NCBI GenBank assembly: GCA_964520585.1
Contig: CAZFOO010000005.1
Span: 12,437-76,436 of the forward strand
Reading direction: 5' to 3'
DNA length: 64,000 nucleotides
Source of the DNA: PXAP01 sp964520585
GTDB lineage: Bacteria > Bacteroidota > Bacteroidia > Bacteroidales > PUMT01
Shown here: positions 53,588 through 62,743 of the stretch, piece by piece
Numbering within the stretch: the stretch's first letter is position 1
How the letters are laid out: every line of letters starts with the position of its first letter
The notes under the pieces: generated by a model
Databases searched by the model: none
What the model was told of the DNA's origin: nothing
What the model saw: only the letters and a program-made list of their open reading frames with translations
Program-made: the position numbers and the translations under genes

Positions 53588-54346
53588 CTATTCTGCGAAG
53601 TACTCCCTGCATATTTTTGTATAAAAACCCAGATCCATGCCGTTGGACCTCATCAGTTCCTTATCCCTGATTATTTCTGCACTGGAACCGACGGCAGTAA
53701 TCTCTCCCCTGTTTATCACTGCTATTCTGCTGCAACATGATAGCAGTGGAAGGACGGACTGGGATACAATAACAATTGTTGCTTCGAGGCCGTTGATAAT
53801 ATTTATAAGCTGAAGAACCATCGCGGGGTCCAGACTTGAAAAGGGTTCATCAAAAGCAATTACCTCAGGGTCAATTGCCAGTACAGTTGCCAGTGCAACA
53901 CGTTTTCGTTCACCCATGGACATGTGATGGGACTCAGATTTTTCAGAACCGGCCAGATTCATAGACTCAAGAGCATCCTTAACTCTTTTGTCAGTCTCCT
54001 CAATGCTGAATCCGAAGTTGAGCGGACCAAAAGCAATATCCTCTTCCACTGTAGGATTGAATAACTGGTCATCAGGATTCTGAAATACCAGTCCCACTTT
54101 GCGCCGGATTTCGGCCAAATTCCTTTTTTCAACCACTGTGCCACCTACACTGACCTTTCCTTTTCCGCCAAGTATGCCGTTAAGGTGAAGCAGCAACGTG
54201 GATTTACCCGCACCTGAGGGACCGATGATACCCAATTTTTCTCCGGGATTTATATCCAGCGAAATATTATTGAGCACCGGTTTCTCCGGTGAGTATGAAA
54301 AAGTCAGATTTTCTATATGTATTCCGGCAGGCATAATTTTAGTCAA
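53588..54346 (-). CDS. nikO: ECF transporter ATPase, nickel/cobalt type
   Basis: A 252-residue ABC ATPase. Walker A is GPSGAGKST (about 43-51), the Q-loop is FQNPDDQLF (an ECF hallmark), the signature is HMSMGERKRVAL and Walker B is VIAFDEPFSSLDP. The signature has MSMGE instead of LSGGQ. It pairs with the NikQ permease upstream (4-base overlap). The substrate is inferred as nickel from the adjoining lar genes; cobalt is possible. Confidence 0.92.
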   Translation of the reverse strand: MTKIMPAGIHIENLTFSYSPEKPVLNNISLDINPGEKLGIIGPSGAGKSTLLLHLNGILGGKGKVSVGGTVVEKRNLAEIRRKVGLVFQNPDDQLFNPTVEEDIAFGPLNFGFSIEETDKRVKDALESMNLAGSEKSESHHMSMGERKRVALATVLAIDPEVIAFDEPFSSLDPAMVLQLINIINGLEATIVIVSQSVLPLLSCCSRIAVINRGEITAVGSSAEIIRDKELMRSNGMDLGFYTKICREYFAE

Positions 54347-55119
54347 TTAAACAGGAAACAACCCATGCTGTGATTTGTTAAACGGATTGCCAAAAATATG
54401 ATTATAAATAAAGATGAATACAAAATATCTCTTGTACCTGCATTCATTTTTTGCATTGGTGGAAACTCCCCCTTAAATCCTCTGGATAACATAGATTTAT
54501 GAACTGTTTGTGAACGCTCCCAGCTTCTCAGGAATATCAGGGCGGACTGGTTTCCGAAGGTTTTTAACCTGCTTACTTTTAGTTTTCCGGGGGTCCTGCT
54601 ATCCCTTGCCCTGGTAGTTTTCAATGCCTCGTCATAAAGAATAAAAATATACCTGTACATGAGTGCCGATAAGATTCCAACCAGCTTTGGCATCCTGAGC
54701 CGCCTCAAACCAAGCAACAGGTTGTGGAACTTTTCAGTGGAAACAAGCATAGTAAGCAGGATAACAGATAAATATGCCTTAAAAATTATCGACAATGCAA
54801 TCCCGAACTCCGGCAGAAGCAGTTGAAGGGAATGGTCATTATTTGTTAATGCGGCTGAAACAGGATGAAAAAGTGCTGCCATCAAAATAAAGGGAGAAAC
54901 TATCAGGCATCTGCTGAGAATAAATTTCAGAGGTATGCGGCTGATAACAAGTATTATAAAAATGATGCCACCATAAAAAACAAATGACCCGGTTTCGCCG
55001 CGAGGTTCCGATACTATTATAACAATGGCAGAAAATACGGCTACCAGCTTAACCGTGGGATCCAGCCTGTGAATGTGTGAATTCAGGCCACTATACTTAT
55101 CAATAAACGAATGCTTCAA
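54343..55119 (-). CDS. nikQ: ECF transporter transmembrane T-component (CbiQ/NikQ)
   Basis: A 258-residue membrane protein with about five to six helices. The coupling-helix motifs of T-components appear as ALKTTRARDSRTPG and, less clearly, SMLSRGFKGEFP, which carry the conserved A-R-G. It links the ATPase and the substrate-binding component. It overlaps both neighbours by 4 bases, giving one translationally coupled operon. Confidence 0.92.
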   Translation of the reverse strand: MKHSFIDKYSGLNSHIHRLDPTVKLVAVFSAIVIIVSEPRGETGSFVFYGGIIFIILVISRIPLKFILSRCLIVSPFILMAALFHPVSAALTNNDHSLQLLLPEFGIALSIIFKAYLSVILLTMLVSTEKFHNLLLGLRRLRMPKLVGILSALMYRYIFILYDEALKTTRARDSRTPGKLKVSRLKTFGNQSALIFLRSWERSQTVHKSMLSRGFKGEFPPMQKMNAGTRDILYSSLFIIIFLAIRLTNHSMGCFLFN

Positions 55120-55664
55120 CTTTTTTCACTGTTGTTATTCATTGCCTGTTTTGCTTTTATCCCGTATATAATTCCGGTCAGGCCAAAAATAAGTGCCAAT
55201 CCGGTAATTATGCTGTAAAAAACCGGAAAGTCATTCACTACTTCAATATTTTCAACTTCAACCATCTGGTCCTTAATTTCTTCTGCAACGGCGTCTTCAG
55301 ATGCAGGTTGATCTCCGGTAAAGAATGTATCGGAGATTTCAATAGTGGCCCTGTCCGCATGACCTCTCTCATCATCGACCCTCAGGGCCCATTCCCCTGA
55401 CCGGTCCGGCATAAAGGCAAAATTCCCGGCCCTGTCTGTCCGTCCGCTCTGGTAAGGCTGATCATCACCCGGAGCATACACATCAACCCTGGCATCAACC
55501 AGCGGAGCAGTTGCAGAAAAAGAAGCCCTAACAATGATAACCGGAGGTTCTTTTGAGAATTCAAAGCTGATGCCATGTGCGGCACTTTCAATACTGAAAG
55601 AAACCAATAGAAACATATTCAGTATAAACGCCCTGCCAATAAAATTTTTCATGATATATTCCAT
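55116..55664 (-). CDS. Nickel ECF accessory protein, NikL/NikK-like
   Basis: A 182-residue protein with a signal peptide (about 5-28). A periplasmic beta-sandwich (about 30-112: VDARVDVYAPGDDQPYQSGRTDRAGNFAF) resembles DUF4198/carboxypeptidase-regulatory domains. An acidic linker and one C-terminal membrane helix (about 150-170) follow. Nickel-type ECF systems (NikMLKQO) carry NikK/NikL accessory proteins with such domains, and this one looks like a short combined form. It has a single histidine-glycine pair (AHG) near residue 30 that could bind metal. Its role is inferred from position. Confidence 0.7.
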   Translation of the reverse strand: MEYIMKNFIGRAFILNMFLLVSFSIESAAHGISFEFSKEPPVIIVRASFSATAPLVDARVDVYAPGDDQPYQSGRTDRAGNFAFMPDRSGEWALRVDDERGHADRATIEISDTFFTGDQPASEDAVAEEIKDQMVEVENIEVVNDFPVFYSIITGLALIFGLTGIIYGIKAKQAMNNNSEKS

Positions 55665-55712
55665 TAAGTTAAAAACTCTTTACTAAATCAGGGATATTTG
55701 ATAATAATATAA

Positions 55713-55732
55713 CCGGTTAATGAAATAACCGG
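55713..55732. repeat. Small inverted repeat between nik genes
   Basis: CCGGTTA and TAACCGG flank six bases in the 81-base gap between nikM and the accessory gene. It has no T-run, so it may be an mRNA stability or translation hairpin rather than a terminator. Confidence 0.5.
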
Positions 55733-55745
55733 GGAATAGCTGATT

Positions 55746-56321
55746 TTATTTCAGTATTCCGGGTTTGACCCTACGAAAAAATTTAACCGCCGAAAAAGTA
55801 ATGGCACTTTCAATGCCGGCAGCAACCAGGTAAACAGAAAACAGATAAACTATCCCTCTCCCGTAGCCGGACAACCTGAATTCAGTCGCCATAAGCAATG
55901 CAGGTACTATTATTCCGAAAAATCCGGCAAGAAGTGCCCTGATAAATTCAGGAATCTTCACCATCTTCCATATCAGCCAGGCAGAATATGCACCGGTCCC
56001 CATATTAAGCGCATTAACACCCAGGGTAATAAGTCCCCCATGCTGAAAAATAAGGGACTGGAAGAGGAGTGCTGTAAAAATTGCCGGAAACGCATGTTTT
56101 CCAAGAATAATTCCGGCCATACCAAATAAACCGAGATGAATTGAGGTCCCCGCAAAAGGAAAATGAATCAATGAAGCTACAAACAGCGCAGCACCCATAA
56201 TACCGACCCCGGGAATTTCCTCAACAGGCATCTTTTTACCAGAAACATACAAAATGCCAGCTGAAACTACATGAGCAGCAATACAGATATTTGTATCTAT
56301 AATTCCATCAGCTATATGCAT
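55746..56321 (-). CDS. nikM: ECF transporter S-component NikM/CbiM
   Basis: A 191-residue membrane protein with about six helices. It starts MHIADGII, and in characterised members the N-terminal amine and His2 bind the metal. A second histidine ligand region is IHFPFAGTSIHLGLFGMAG (about 56-74). It binds nickel or cobalt and is the first gene of the operon running to larC. The upstream region holds a TATATTTG box and a 28-base palindrome. Confidence 0.93.
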   Translation of the reverse strand: MHIADGIIDTNICIAAHVVSAGILYVSGKKMPVEEIPGVGIMGAALFVASLIHFPFAGTSIHLGLFGMAGIILGKHAFPAIFTALLFQSLIFQHGGLITLGVNALNMGTGAYSAWLIWKMVKIPEFIRALLAGFFGIIVPALLMATEFRLSGYGRGIVYLFSVYLVAAGIESAITFSAVKFFRRVKPGILK

Positions 56322-56694
56322 GTTAAATAACAGATTTTTTCATATCCCTGGTTAGCCTTGAGCTATATGCAAATAATTTAAAATGTACAAATATACAAAT
56401 GTTCATTTATTTTTTTCCAGTTGAATTTTCCATCAGTTGAAAATTCAATAAAGAAGAATATTTTGGACGGTTAATTGACCCAATCAATTTTTCAACGGCC
56501 ATAAGTCCGCAATATGTAAAGCATTTCCATGAAAAAACGACGCAATCAATTTCTTATCCATTGAGAAAAACAACAATTAATAGTCGGGTATCACTAAATC
56601 GTTAAAACTTTCAAAGAGTTTAGAAATAGCATACATCGTTTACGGTTCTTTGACTCCGTCAATAAATAAGCTAATTTTGTAAAAAAAGAGATCA
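56322..56694. promoter_or_regulatory. Divergent region between nikM and mnmE
   Basis: On the minus strand TATATTTG (56388-56395) is the -7 candidate for the nik-lar operon. It sits inside ATTTGTAT-ATTTGTAC, an 8-base tandem repeat. A 28-base palindrome (56421-56448) lies just upstream. For mnmE on the plus strand, TTG (56650-56652), 19 bases, and TAATTTTG (56672-56679) form a canonical promoter. I see no known nickel riboswitch. Confidence 0.6.
56421..56448 (-). repeat. 28-base palindromic element, copy 1
   Basis: TTGAATTTTC (56421-56430) and GAAAATTCAA (56439-56448) form a perfect ten-base inverted repeat with an eight-base loop. Read on the minus strand, it matches 62978-63005 in 25 of 28 positions. 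It is 26 bases upstream of the nikM -7 box, so it could be an operator. Confidence 0.8.
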
Positions 56695-58149
56695 ATGGTA
56701 CATGAATCAACCATAGCCGCAATATCAACTCCACCCGGACAGGGAGCAATAGCTGTATTGCGCCTGAGCGGGGAAAATACCATGGCTATATGCGACAGGA
56801 TATTTCATTCTGCCGGAGATGGTTTACCTCTGTCTGAACGACCTCCCAATACCATACATTACGGAAGAATTATTGAAGACGGACAGATGATCGACGAGGT
56901 GATGGTTTCCATATTCAGGTCACCCCGCTCCTACACCGGAGAAGACCTTGCAGAAATATCATGCCACGGATCAGTCTATATACAGCAAAAGATCCTTCAG
57001 ATACTTCTTGATCACGGTGCCGTTCTTGCCAAACCCGGCGAGTTTACGCAACGGGCATTTTTAAACGGGAAGATGGATCTTTCCCAGGCAGAGGCGGTCT
57101 CCGATCTTATTGCTTCCGAATCAGCTGCTTTCCATAAAGTTGCCATTGAGCAAATGAGAGGGGGCTTTTCAAAAGAAATTAAGGCTCTTCGCCAGCGGTT
57201 ACTGAATTTTATTTCACTGGTGGAGTTGGAACTGGACTTTAGTGAGGAGGATGTTGAGTTTGCAGATCGTACAGAATTAAAAGAACTTCTCTCCGGCATA
57301 TCTGAAATGCTAAAATCTCTTACCGGGTCATTTGCTTTCGGAAACGCCTTGAAAAACGGGATTCCTGTAGTCATTGCCGGAAAGCCGAATGTCGGGAAGT
57401 CCACCCTGTTAAATCAGCTTTTAAAGGAAGAAAAAGCACTTGTTTCTGAAATTCCGGGAACTACCCGCGATTCTATCGAAGACGTTATCCATCTTGAGGG
57501 AATAAGCTTCCGGTTTATCGATACTGCGGGACTGCGGGAAACCACAGACACGGTAGAGATAATGGGAATAGAGCGCACCATGGAAAAGATTAAACAGGCC
57601 GGTATTGTATTGCTTATGGTTGAAGCAACCGATACCGCTGAACATATTAATCATTTGCTGGAAGGATTGCGAAGTAAGCAGGAATTTAAAGATAAAAAGA
57701 TAATACTACTTTTGAATAAATATGATCTTACTCTCCAAAACAAGCAGCTTTCTTCACCCGGAGAAGAAATTTCCAGGGATAAAATGATTAAAAATCCTGC
57801 TGAGAAGGATAATTATCCCGGTTTAAAGGGAACTGACCAGATATTACAAATATCAGCTAAAAACAATCAGGGAATTGAAGAGCTGAAAACCCTGCTGATC
57901 GATACTGCAAAACAAGGCAGAACAGCCGGGGAAAGCATAATCGTAACCAATGTACGACATTACCAGGCTCTTAAAAACGCTCACGAGGCAGTCCTTCGCG
58001 CATCGTCAGCACTTGAAAATCAGCTTCCCAACGATTTGCTTGCCATGGATATAAGGGAGGTCCTTTATTATCTCGGGGAAATAACTGGAGAGATTACAAC
58101 CGATGAAATTCTCGGCAACATTTTCAAAAATTTCTGTATCGGGAAGTAA
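56695..58149 (+). CDS. mnmE: tRNA modification GTPase MnmE
   Basis: A 484-residue GTPase which, with MnmG, modifies the wobble uridine of certain tRNAs. The N-terminal folate-binding domain (about 1-120) is followed by helices and a G domain with GKPNVGKSTLLNQLL (about 225-239), DTAG and NKYD. The C-terminus is the diagnostic FCIGK, whose cysteine is catalytic. It has the best plus-strand promoter in the window, 16 bases before the start. Confidence 0.97.
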   Translation: MVHESTIAAISTPPGQGAIAVLRLSGENTMAICDRIFHSAGDGLPLSERPPNTIHYGRIIEDGQMIDEVMVSIFRSPRSYTGEDLAEISCHGSVYIQQKILQILLDHGAVLAKPGEFTQRAFLNGKMDLSQAEAVSDLIASESAAFHKVAIEQMRGGFSKEIKALRQRLLNFISLVELELDFSEEDVEFADRTELKELLSGISEMLKSLTGSFAFGNALKNGIPVVIAGKPNVGKSTLLNQLLKEEKALVSEIPGTTRDSIEDVIHLEGISFRFIDTAGLRETTDTVEIMGIERTMEKIKQAGIVLLMVEATDTAEHINHLLEGLRSKQEFKDKKIILLLNKYDLTLQNKQLSSPGEEISRDKMIKNPAEKDNYPGLKGTDQILQISAKNNQGIEELKTLLIDTAKQGRTAGESIIVTNVRHYQALKNAHEAVLRASSALENQLPNDLLAMDIREVLYYLGEITGEITTDEILGNIFKNFCIGK

Positions 58150-58256
58150 ATTTCACAAACCATCATTTTAATGGTCCTTCCCTGCCTGAATAATTATTAA
58201 AATTTGATTTTTGAGAAATAATCTCAAAATGCTTTTTTGAAATTCAAAAAGTTTGC

Positions 58257-58280
58257 TAGCTTTGCATATCAAAGTACTTT
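58257..58280 (+). promoter_or_regulatory. Promoter and operator of the CreD module, site 1
   Basis: TAGCTTTG (58257-58264) follows a TTG (58237-58239) by 17 bases. The palindrome AAAGTACTTT (58271-58280) starts seven bases after the -7 box, over the expected transcription start. The same palindrome with the same offset recurs upstream of creD. It is the likely binding site of the regulator encoded at 58906. Confidence 0.65.
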
Positions 58281-58282
58281 TT

Positions 58283-58909
58283 ATGAAAACAGAGCAGAAA
58301 TATATCAGGGATTTAACAGAGATCCGTTCCATGATGGAGCGATCAACCAGGTTTTTGTCATTAACGGGCTGGTCAGGAATAATGGCCGGCTTATATGCTT
58401 TGGCAGGAGCTTTCATTGCATGGAAGTTATTTTACCTTAACGGCAGTGAAGGAATTTACAATTCCCTGGAAAGACAGGCCTTATCAGGCAGTGTTTTATA
58501 CCAGTTCTTTTTAGCTCTGGTAATTTTGGTTCTGGCAATTGGTACTGCCATATTTTTATCCTGGAGAAAGTCCACAAAAAGCGGAGAAGGGTTATGGAAC
58601 TCCGCCGCCCGAAGATTAGTAATAAATATGGTTATTCCACTTGCTACAGGAGGAATATTAATTCTCATTCTTATTTCAAAAGGACTGCTTGGTTTAATAG
58701 CACCTTTGACCCTGATTTTTTATGGACTGGCTCTGCTCAATGCCAGTAAATTTACTTTTGAGGAAGTTAAGTATTTAGGGATAATTGAAATTGTGCTGGG
58801 ACTTGCTGCCTCGTATTTTATTGGATACGGACTTCTGTTCTGGGCTGCAGGCTTTGGATTTATGCACATTATTTACGGTATTTATATGCACCTTAGGTAC
58901 GAAAAGTGA
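58283..58909 (+). CDS. Polytopic membrane protein of the CreD module
   Basis: About 208 residues from the ATG at 58283; a TTG-initiated longer frame would start upstream of the promoter. After a short charged N-terminus there are about six membrane helices (LTGWSGIMAGLYALAGAFIAW onward), with little soluble sequence. I do not recognise a named domain. It is translationally coupled to the downstream regulator, whose GTG start overlaps the TGA stop. A role as a membrane sensor or co-regulator is an inference. Confidence 0.78.
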   Translation: MKTEQKYIRDLTEIRSMMERSTRFLSLTGWSGIMAGLYALAGAFIAWKLFYLNGSEGIYNSLERQALSGSVLYQFFLALVILVLAIGTAIFLSWRKSTKSGEGLWNSAARRLVINMVIPLATGGILILILISKGLLGLIAPLTLIFYGLALLNASKFTFEEVKYLGIIEIVLGLAASYFIGYGLLFWAAGFGFMHIIYGIYMHLRYEK

Positions 58910-59205
58910 AAAATATAATAAACGGTTTACATAAAGCTTTTGAGAGCCGGATACGTCTGGGTATAATGTCAGCACTTGCAGTGAATGAAACATTTGATTT
59001 TAATTCCCTTAAGGAATATCTCGAAGTGACAGACGGCAACCTGGCAAGCCACCTTAAAGCTCTCGAAAAAGAGGAATTTATAGGAATGAAGAAGTCATTT
59101 GTTGGACGCAAACCCAATACAAAATATTATATGACCAGGAATGGAAGGAAAGCATTTGAAGAGCACATTACTGCTCTTGAGAATTTAATAAGATCACAAA
59201 AATAG
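58906..59205 (+). CDS. Winged-helix transcriptional regulator
   Basis: A 99-residue protein of the HTH_34/ArsR-like type: FDFNSLKEYLEVTDGNLASHLKALEKEEFIGMKKSF is the helix-turn-helix and start of the wing, and RKPNTKYYMTRNGRKAFEEH completes the wing. No metal-binding cysteines are seen. It starts with GTG overlapping the upstream stop codon. Placed between the two operator-bearing promoters, it probably represses both. Confidence 0.88.
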   Translation: MKNIINGLHKAFESRIRLGIMSALAVNETFDFNSLKEYLEVTDGNLASHLKALEKEEFIGMKKSFVGRKPNTKYYMTRNGRKAFEEHITALENLIRSQK

Positions 59206-59225
59206 AAATATATTTTTTTGTATTT

Positions 59226-59249
59226 TAACTTTGATTCCCAAAGTACTTT
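59226..59249 (+). promoter_or_regulatory. Promoter and operator of creD, site 2
   Basis: TAACTTTG (59226-59233) is followed seven bases later by the palindrome AAAGTACTTT (59240-59249). Flanking TTGATT and AATCAA extend the dyad. A TTG at the -33 position is not evident. Geometry matches site 1 exactly. Confidence 0.6.
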
Positions 59250-59268
59250 TAATCAAAATAATAATGAA

Positions 59269-60642
59269 ATGGAAACATCCTCTAAAAATTATCTGGAAAA
59301 TATCGGTCAGTCGATTAAACGGTCGGTAACTTTAAAACTGCTTTCAATTTTCATATTGATGATGCTGTTAATGATACCCATGTCATTTGTTAAATCATTG
59401 ATCAGGGAACGTGAAAAGTTGAAGCAGGAAGCAATAAATGAGGTAAGTGATAAATGGGCAAATGAACAATATGTATATGGCCCGGTACTTACTATACCTT
59501 TACAAAAGCAGGTGGTTGAGGATGATAAAATTAAAATCATCCACGATCAGGTACATATCTTACCGTCAAAGTTAAATATAAATGGCAGGGTGGCACCAAA
59601 ATCGCTGCGCAGGGGGATTTATGAGGTTGTGGTTTATGATTCTCAATTATCATTTTCAGGTCAATTTAATGAAATATCAAAATATTTATCAGAGTTAAAA
59701 GATTATGAAGCTTTTCCGGAACAAGCTTTTCTGACCATCAATATTTCCGACCTGAGAGGTATTAAAGAGAAGGTTGTGGTGAGATGGAATGAGCTGCAAA
59801 AAGATGTGGAACCTGGCTCAAATATAGTTTCGCTTATAAGTTCAGGAATTACTGTAAAAAATATACTTCAACCAGTACTGCTGGATATTTATGATTTTTC
59901 TTTTAACCTTCAGCTGCAGGGCAGCCAGTTTCTTGGCTTTATTCCACTGGGGAAAGAGACCGGAGTTCATCTGGCTTCGGACTGGAAAGATCCAAGTTTT
60001 TCAGGCTCATTCCTTCCTGAAGACAGGAATGTTACTGAAGCCGGGTTTAGCGCTGACTGGCAGGTTCTTGAACTGAACAGAAATTATCCTCAATTCTGGA
60101 TAGGAGACAAAAACAGCCAGGATATCCAGAATTCCTCTTTTGGAGTCGATCTTCTGCTTCCTGCAAACGATTACCAAAAATCGATGCGATCTGCCAAGTA
60201 TGCATTACTGGCAATATCGCTGACTTTTTTAACCTTTTTTCTGGTTGAGATTTTCAATAAAAGCAGGTTGCATCCTTTTCAGTATATACTAATCGGGGTT
60301 GCACTGGTATTATTCTATACCCTTCTGGTTTCAATTTCGGAGCATTCAAGCTTTAACGTTGCATATCTTATATCCAGTGTGGCCATTATAAGCATTATCG
60401 GACTTTATGCAAGGACTATTCTCAGGAATATTAAACAGACAATCACGCTGGTAATCATTTTGGGGTTCACCTATACATTTGTTTACGTTACGCTCCAGGT
60501 TCAGGATTATGCTCTTTTAATAGGCAGTATAGGACTTACCTCCATACTCGCTTTCACTATGTATATTACGAGGAATATTAACTGGTACAATTTAAGTTCA
60601 TCGAAAGAAACTGCTAATACTGCAAAGACTTCAACAGTATAG
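59269..60642 (+). CDS. creD: Cell-envelope integrity protein CreD-like
   Basis: A 457-residue inner-membrane protein. One N-terminal helix (about 20-40, LLSIFILMMLLMIPMSFVKSLI) is followed by a large periplasmic domain (to about 310) with ISDLRGIK and, further on, SFSGSFLPEDRNVTEAGFSADWQVLELNR. Four to six C-terminal helices end the protein. I start at the ATG at 59269, since the TTG at 59218 lies upstream of the promoter box. CreD in E. coli is controlled by CreBC and affects envelope integrity and colicin tolerance; here a winged-helix regulator replaces it. Confidence 0.9.
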   Translation: METSSKNYLENIGQSIKRSVTLKLLSIFILMMLLMIPMSFVKSLIREREKLKQEAINEVSDKWANEQYVYGPVLTIPLQKQVVEDDKIKIIHDQVHILPSKLNINGRVAPKSLRRGIYEVVVYDSQLSFSGQFNEISKYLSELKDYEAFPEQAFLTINISDLRGIKEKVVVRWNELQKDVEPGSNIVSLISSGITVKNILQPVLLDIYDFSFNLQLQGSQFLGFIPLGKETGVHLASDWKDPSFSGSFLPEDRNVTEAGFSADWQVLELNRNYPQFWIGDKNSQDIQNSSFGVDLLLPANDYQKSMRSAKYALLAISLTFLTFFLVEIFNKSRLHPFQYILIGVALVLFYTLLVSISEHSSFNVAYLISSVAIISIIGLYARTILRNIKQTITLVIILGFTYTFVYVTLQVQDYALLIGSIGLTSILAFTMYITRNINWYNLSSSKETANTAKTSTV

Positions 60643-60650
60643 TGAAATCC

Positions 60651-60686
60651 AAAAAAAAAACCATCCGGTGAAGGATGGTTTTTTTT
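60651..60686. terminator. Bidirectional terminator after creD
   Basis: AAAACCATCC pairs with GGATGGTTTT around GGTGAA, with A and T runs extending the stem on both sides. It separates creD from the convergent thioredoxin-domain gene. Confidence 0.9.
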
Positions 60687-60715
60687 ATATAGGGTGACAG
60701 CTCCTACCCTTCCCG

Positions 60716-62743
60716 TTATTTTATCTGATCAAGTGCTTCATGGAGATCTGTTACTGGCTGTTTGCAACTCCCACTGCTGCAAACATAAAACCATGTCTCT
60801 CCTTCTTTAAACCTGTTTCTGAACAGTGGAATATTCAGGTCGTCTGATGTTGTTCCGGCAACTATTATTCCGGGAATATAGAGAGAATTTATTTCTTTCA
60901 CTTTCTTTCTCGCTTCAGGACCGCATACTACAACTGTGTAAAAAGGATAAATATTATATAATAGCATCCTTCCCCAGTTGGCATAACTAATGCTATTCTC
61001 AAAAAGCCGGGGACTGATATCAGCAAGCATTCGCAGGCTCCGGTCGGCCCAGTCGCTTCTTTCAAAATAATTTGACAACCGTAAAAGATTGCCGGCCATT
61101 ACACTGTTGGAGGAGGGTATAACATTATCGGGGATCTCGTAAAAATCTGCTTTTAGATTATTTTCATTTGCTGAAGCATAGGTCAGCAGACTGGTACTGG
61201 AATGTGAAAAATTATCGAGTGCAAATCCCATAAGGCTTTTTGCCGTAAGTAAGTATTTTGTTTCCAATGAGACTTCATATAATCTGATAAGAGCTTCGGC
61301 AAACATAGCATAATCATCAAGAAACCCGGCGATAGACGGGGTTGTACCTGTAAGACTGCGATGAATCTTACCCTCAGGTGTCATTGAATATTTAATCAGA
61401 TAATTTGCTGCTCTTTTTGCTTTTAAAAGGAATGATTCGTCATCAAAAGCAGCATATGCATCTGCCAGACCCTTTATTGCCAATGCATTCCATGAAGTAA
61501 TAACTTTATTGTCAAGGGCCGGCCGGACCCTTCTTGAGCGGGTTTTCAGCAAACATATATTTGCATTCCTTACCATTACGCCGAATTTATCTGCGGGAAT
61601 GTCTCTTTTCCTGAAAAAAATATCATCTGGCTCATCCCTTAGCAGGATGTTTTCACCATTTTCCCAAAGTCCCTTTTTACCGACCTGGTAATATTCTTTT
61701 ATTACCGTAGCAATTTTATCAAGAACCTGATCAATCTCTTTCTCTTGCCATAAATAAAATTTCCCCTCCTCCCCTTCACTGTCGGCATCCAGGGCTGAAT
61801 AAAACGTCCCTCCAGGAGCTGTCATCTCCCTTTCAAGAAACCCTGCGGTCTGATAAACAACGTTTGCCAGCACAGGTCTTTTTAAAACCTTCCAGGCATT
61901 TGAATAGACAGACAAGAGCTGTCCGTTATCATACAGCATTTTTTCAAAATGAGGCACTTTCCAGTCTTTATCCGTTGAATAGCGGGCAAAACCTCCTCCT
62001 ATCTGGTCATATATTCCTCCCATGGCCATTTTTTCAAGGCTTAACTCCACCTGTTCCAGGGCATTTGTTTTTCCTGAATGGTAATGGTAGTGAAGCAGGA
62101 ACTCCAGATTCACGGGAAGCGGAAATTTTGGCGCTCCCTTTGTTCCGCCTTGTTCCTGGTCCATATGCTCCATTATGTTCCGGAAAATATTGTCACCATA
62201 AGTTCTTTGAAATGATCCGGGGACATCCGAAGGTTTAATAAAACTGGAATCGGTAATACCACTGGTAAGCAGTTCAGCCTGTTCAACAAGCTCATGTTTT
62301 CTTGAATTATATAATTCAGTAACCTGTTCCAAAACACTTTTCCATTGATCCGTTCTGAAATATGTTCCGCCCCAGAAAGGCCTTGTATCCGGTAGAGAGA
62401 AACAATTCAGCGGCCATCCTCCCTGCCCGGTAAGCAATTGAACAGCTGTCATATACATATGATCTATATCCGGACGTTCTTCACGGTCAACCTTGATGCA
62501 TACAAAATTTTCGTTCATTATTTGAGCCACTTCATCATCTTCAAAACTCTCTCTCTCCATAACATGGCACCAGTGACAGGCGGAATAACCAATACTTACC
62601 AATATAGGTTTATCTTCCTTCATTGCCTTTTCCAGTGCTTCTTTACCCCATGGATACCAGTCCACCGGATTATTAACATGTTGCAAAAGATATGGACTGG
62701 TTTGCCCTGAGAGATGATTGGTTTTGATTTTATTCCCATACAT
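60716..62743 (-). CDS. YyaL/DUF255 thioredoxin-domain protein (SSP411-like)
   Basis: A 675-residue protein. The N-terminal thioredoxin-like DUF255 domain (about 1-165) carries CHWCH (Cys56, Cys59) in SIGYSACHWCHVMERESFED and continues through VKVDREERPDIDHMYM. The remainder is an (alpha/alpha)-barrel resembling N-acylglucosamine 2-epimerase/six-hairpin glycosidase folds (WKVPHFEKMLYDNGQLL; FLDDYAMFAEALI). It is widespread, and its biochemical activity is unclear. There is no signal peptide. Confidence 0.92.
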   Translation of the reverse strand: MYGNKIKTNHLSGQTSPYLLQHVNNPVDWYPWGKEALEKAMKEDKPILVSIGYSACHWCHVMERESFEDDEVAQIMNENFVCIKVDREERPDIDHMYMTAVQLLTGQGGWPLNCFSLPDTRPFWGGTYFRTDQWKSVLEQVTELYNSRKHELVEQAELLTSGITDSSFIKPSDVPGSFQRTYGDNIFRNIMEHMDQEQGGTKGAPKFPLPVNLEFLLHYHYHSGKTNALEQVELSLEKMAMGGIYDQIGGGFARYSTDKDWKVPHFEKMLYDNGQLLSVYSNAWKVLKRPVLANVVYQTAGFLEREMTAPGGTFYSALDADSEGEEGKFYLWQEKEIDQVLDKIATVIKEYYQVGKKGLWENGENILLRDEPDDIFFRKRDIPADKFGVMVRNANICLLKTRSRRVRPALDNKVITSWNALAIKGLADAYAAFDDESFLLKAKRAANYLIKYSMTPEGKIHRSLTGTTPSIAGFLDDYAMFAEALIRLYEVSLETKYLLTAKSLMGFALDNFSHSSTSLLTYASANENNLKADFYEIPDNVIPSSNSVMAGNLLRLSNYFERSDWADRSLRMLADISPRLFENSISYANWGRMLLYNIYPFYTVVVCGPEARKKVKEINSLYIPGIIVAGTTSDDLNIPLFRNRFKEGETWFYVCSSGSCKQPVTDLHEALDQIK

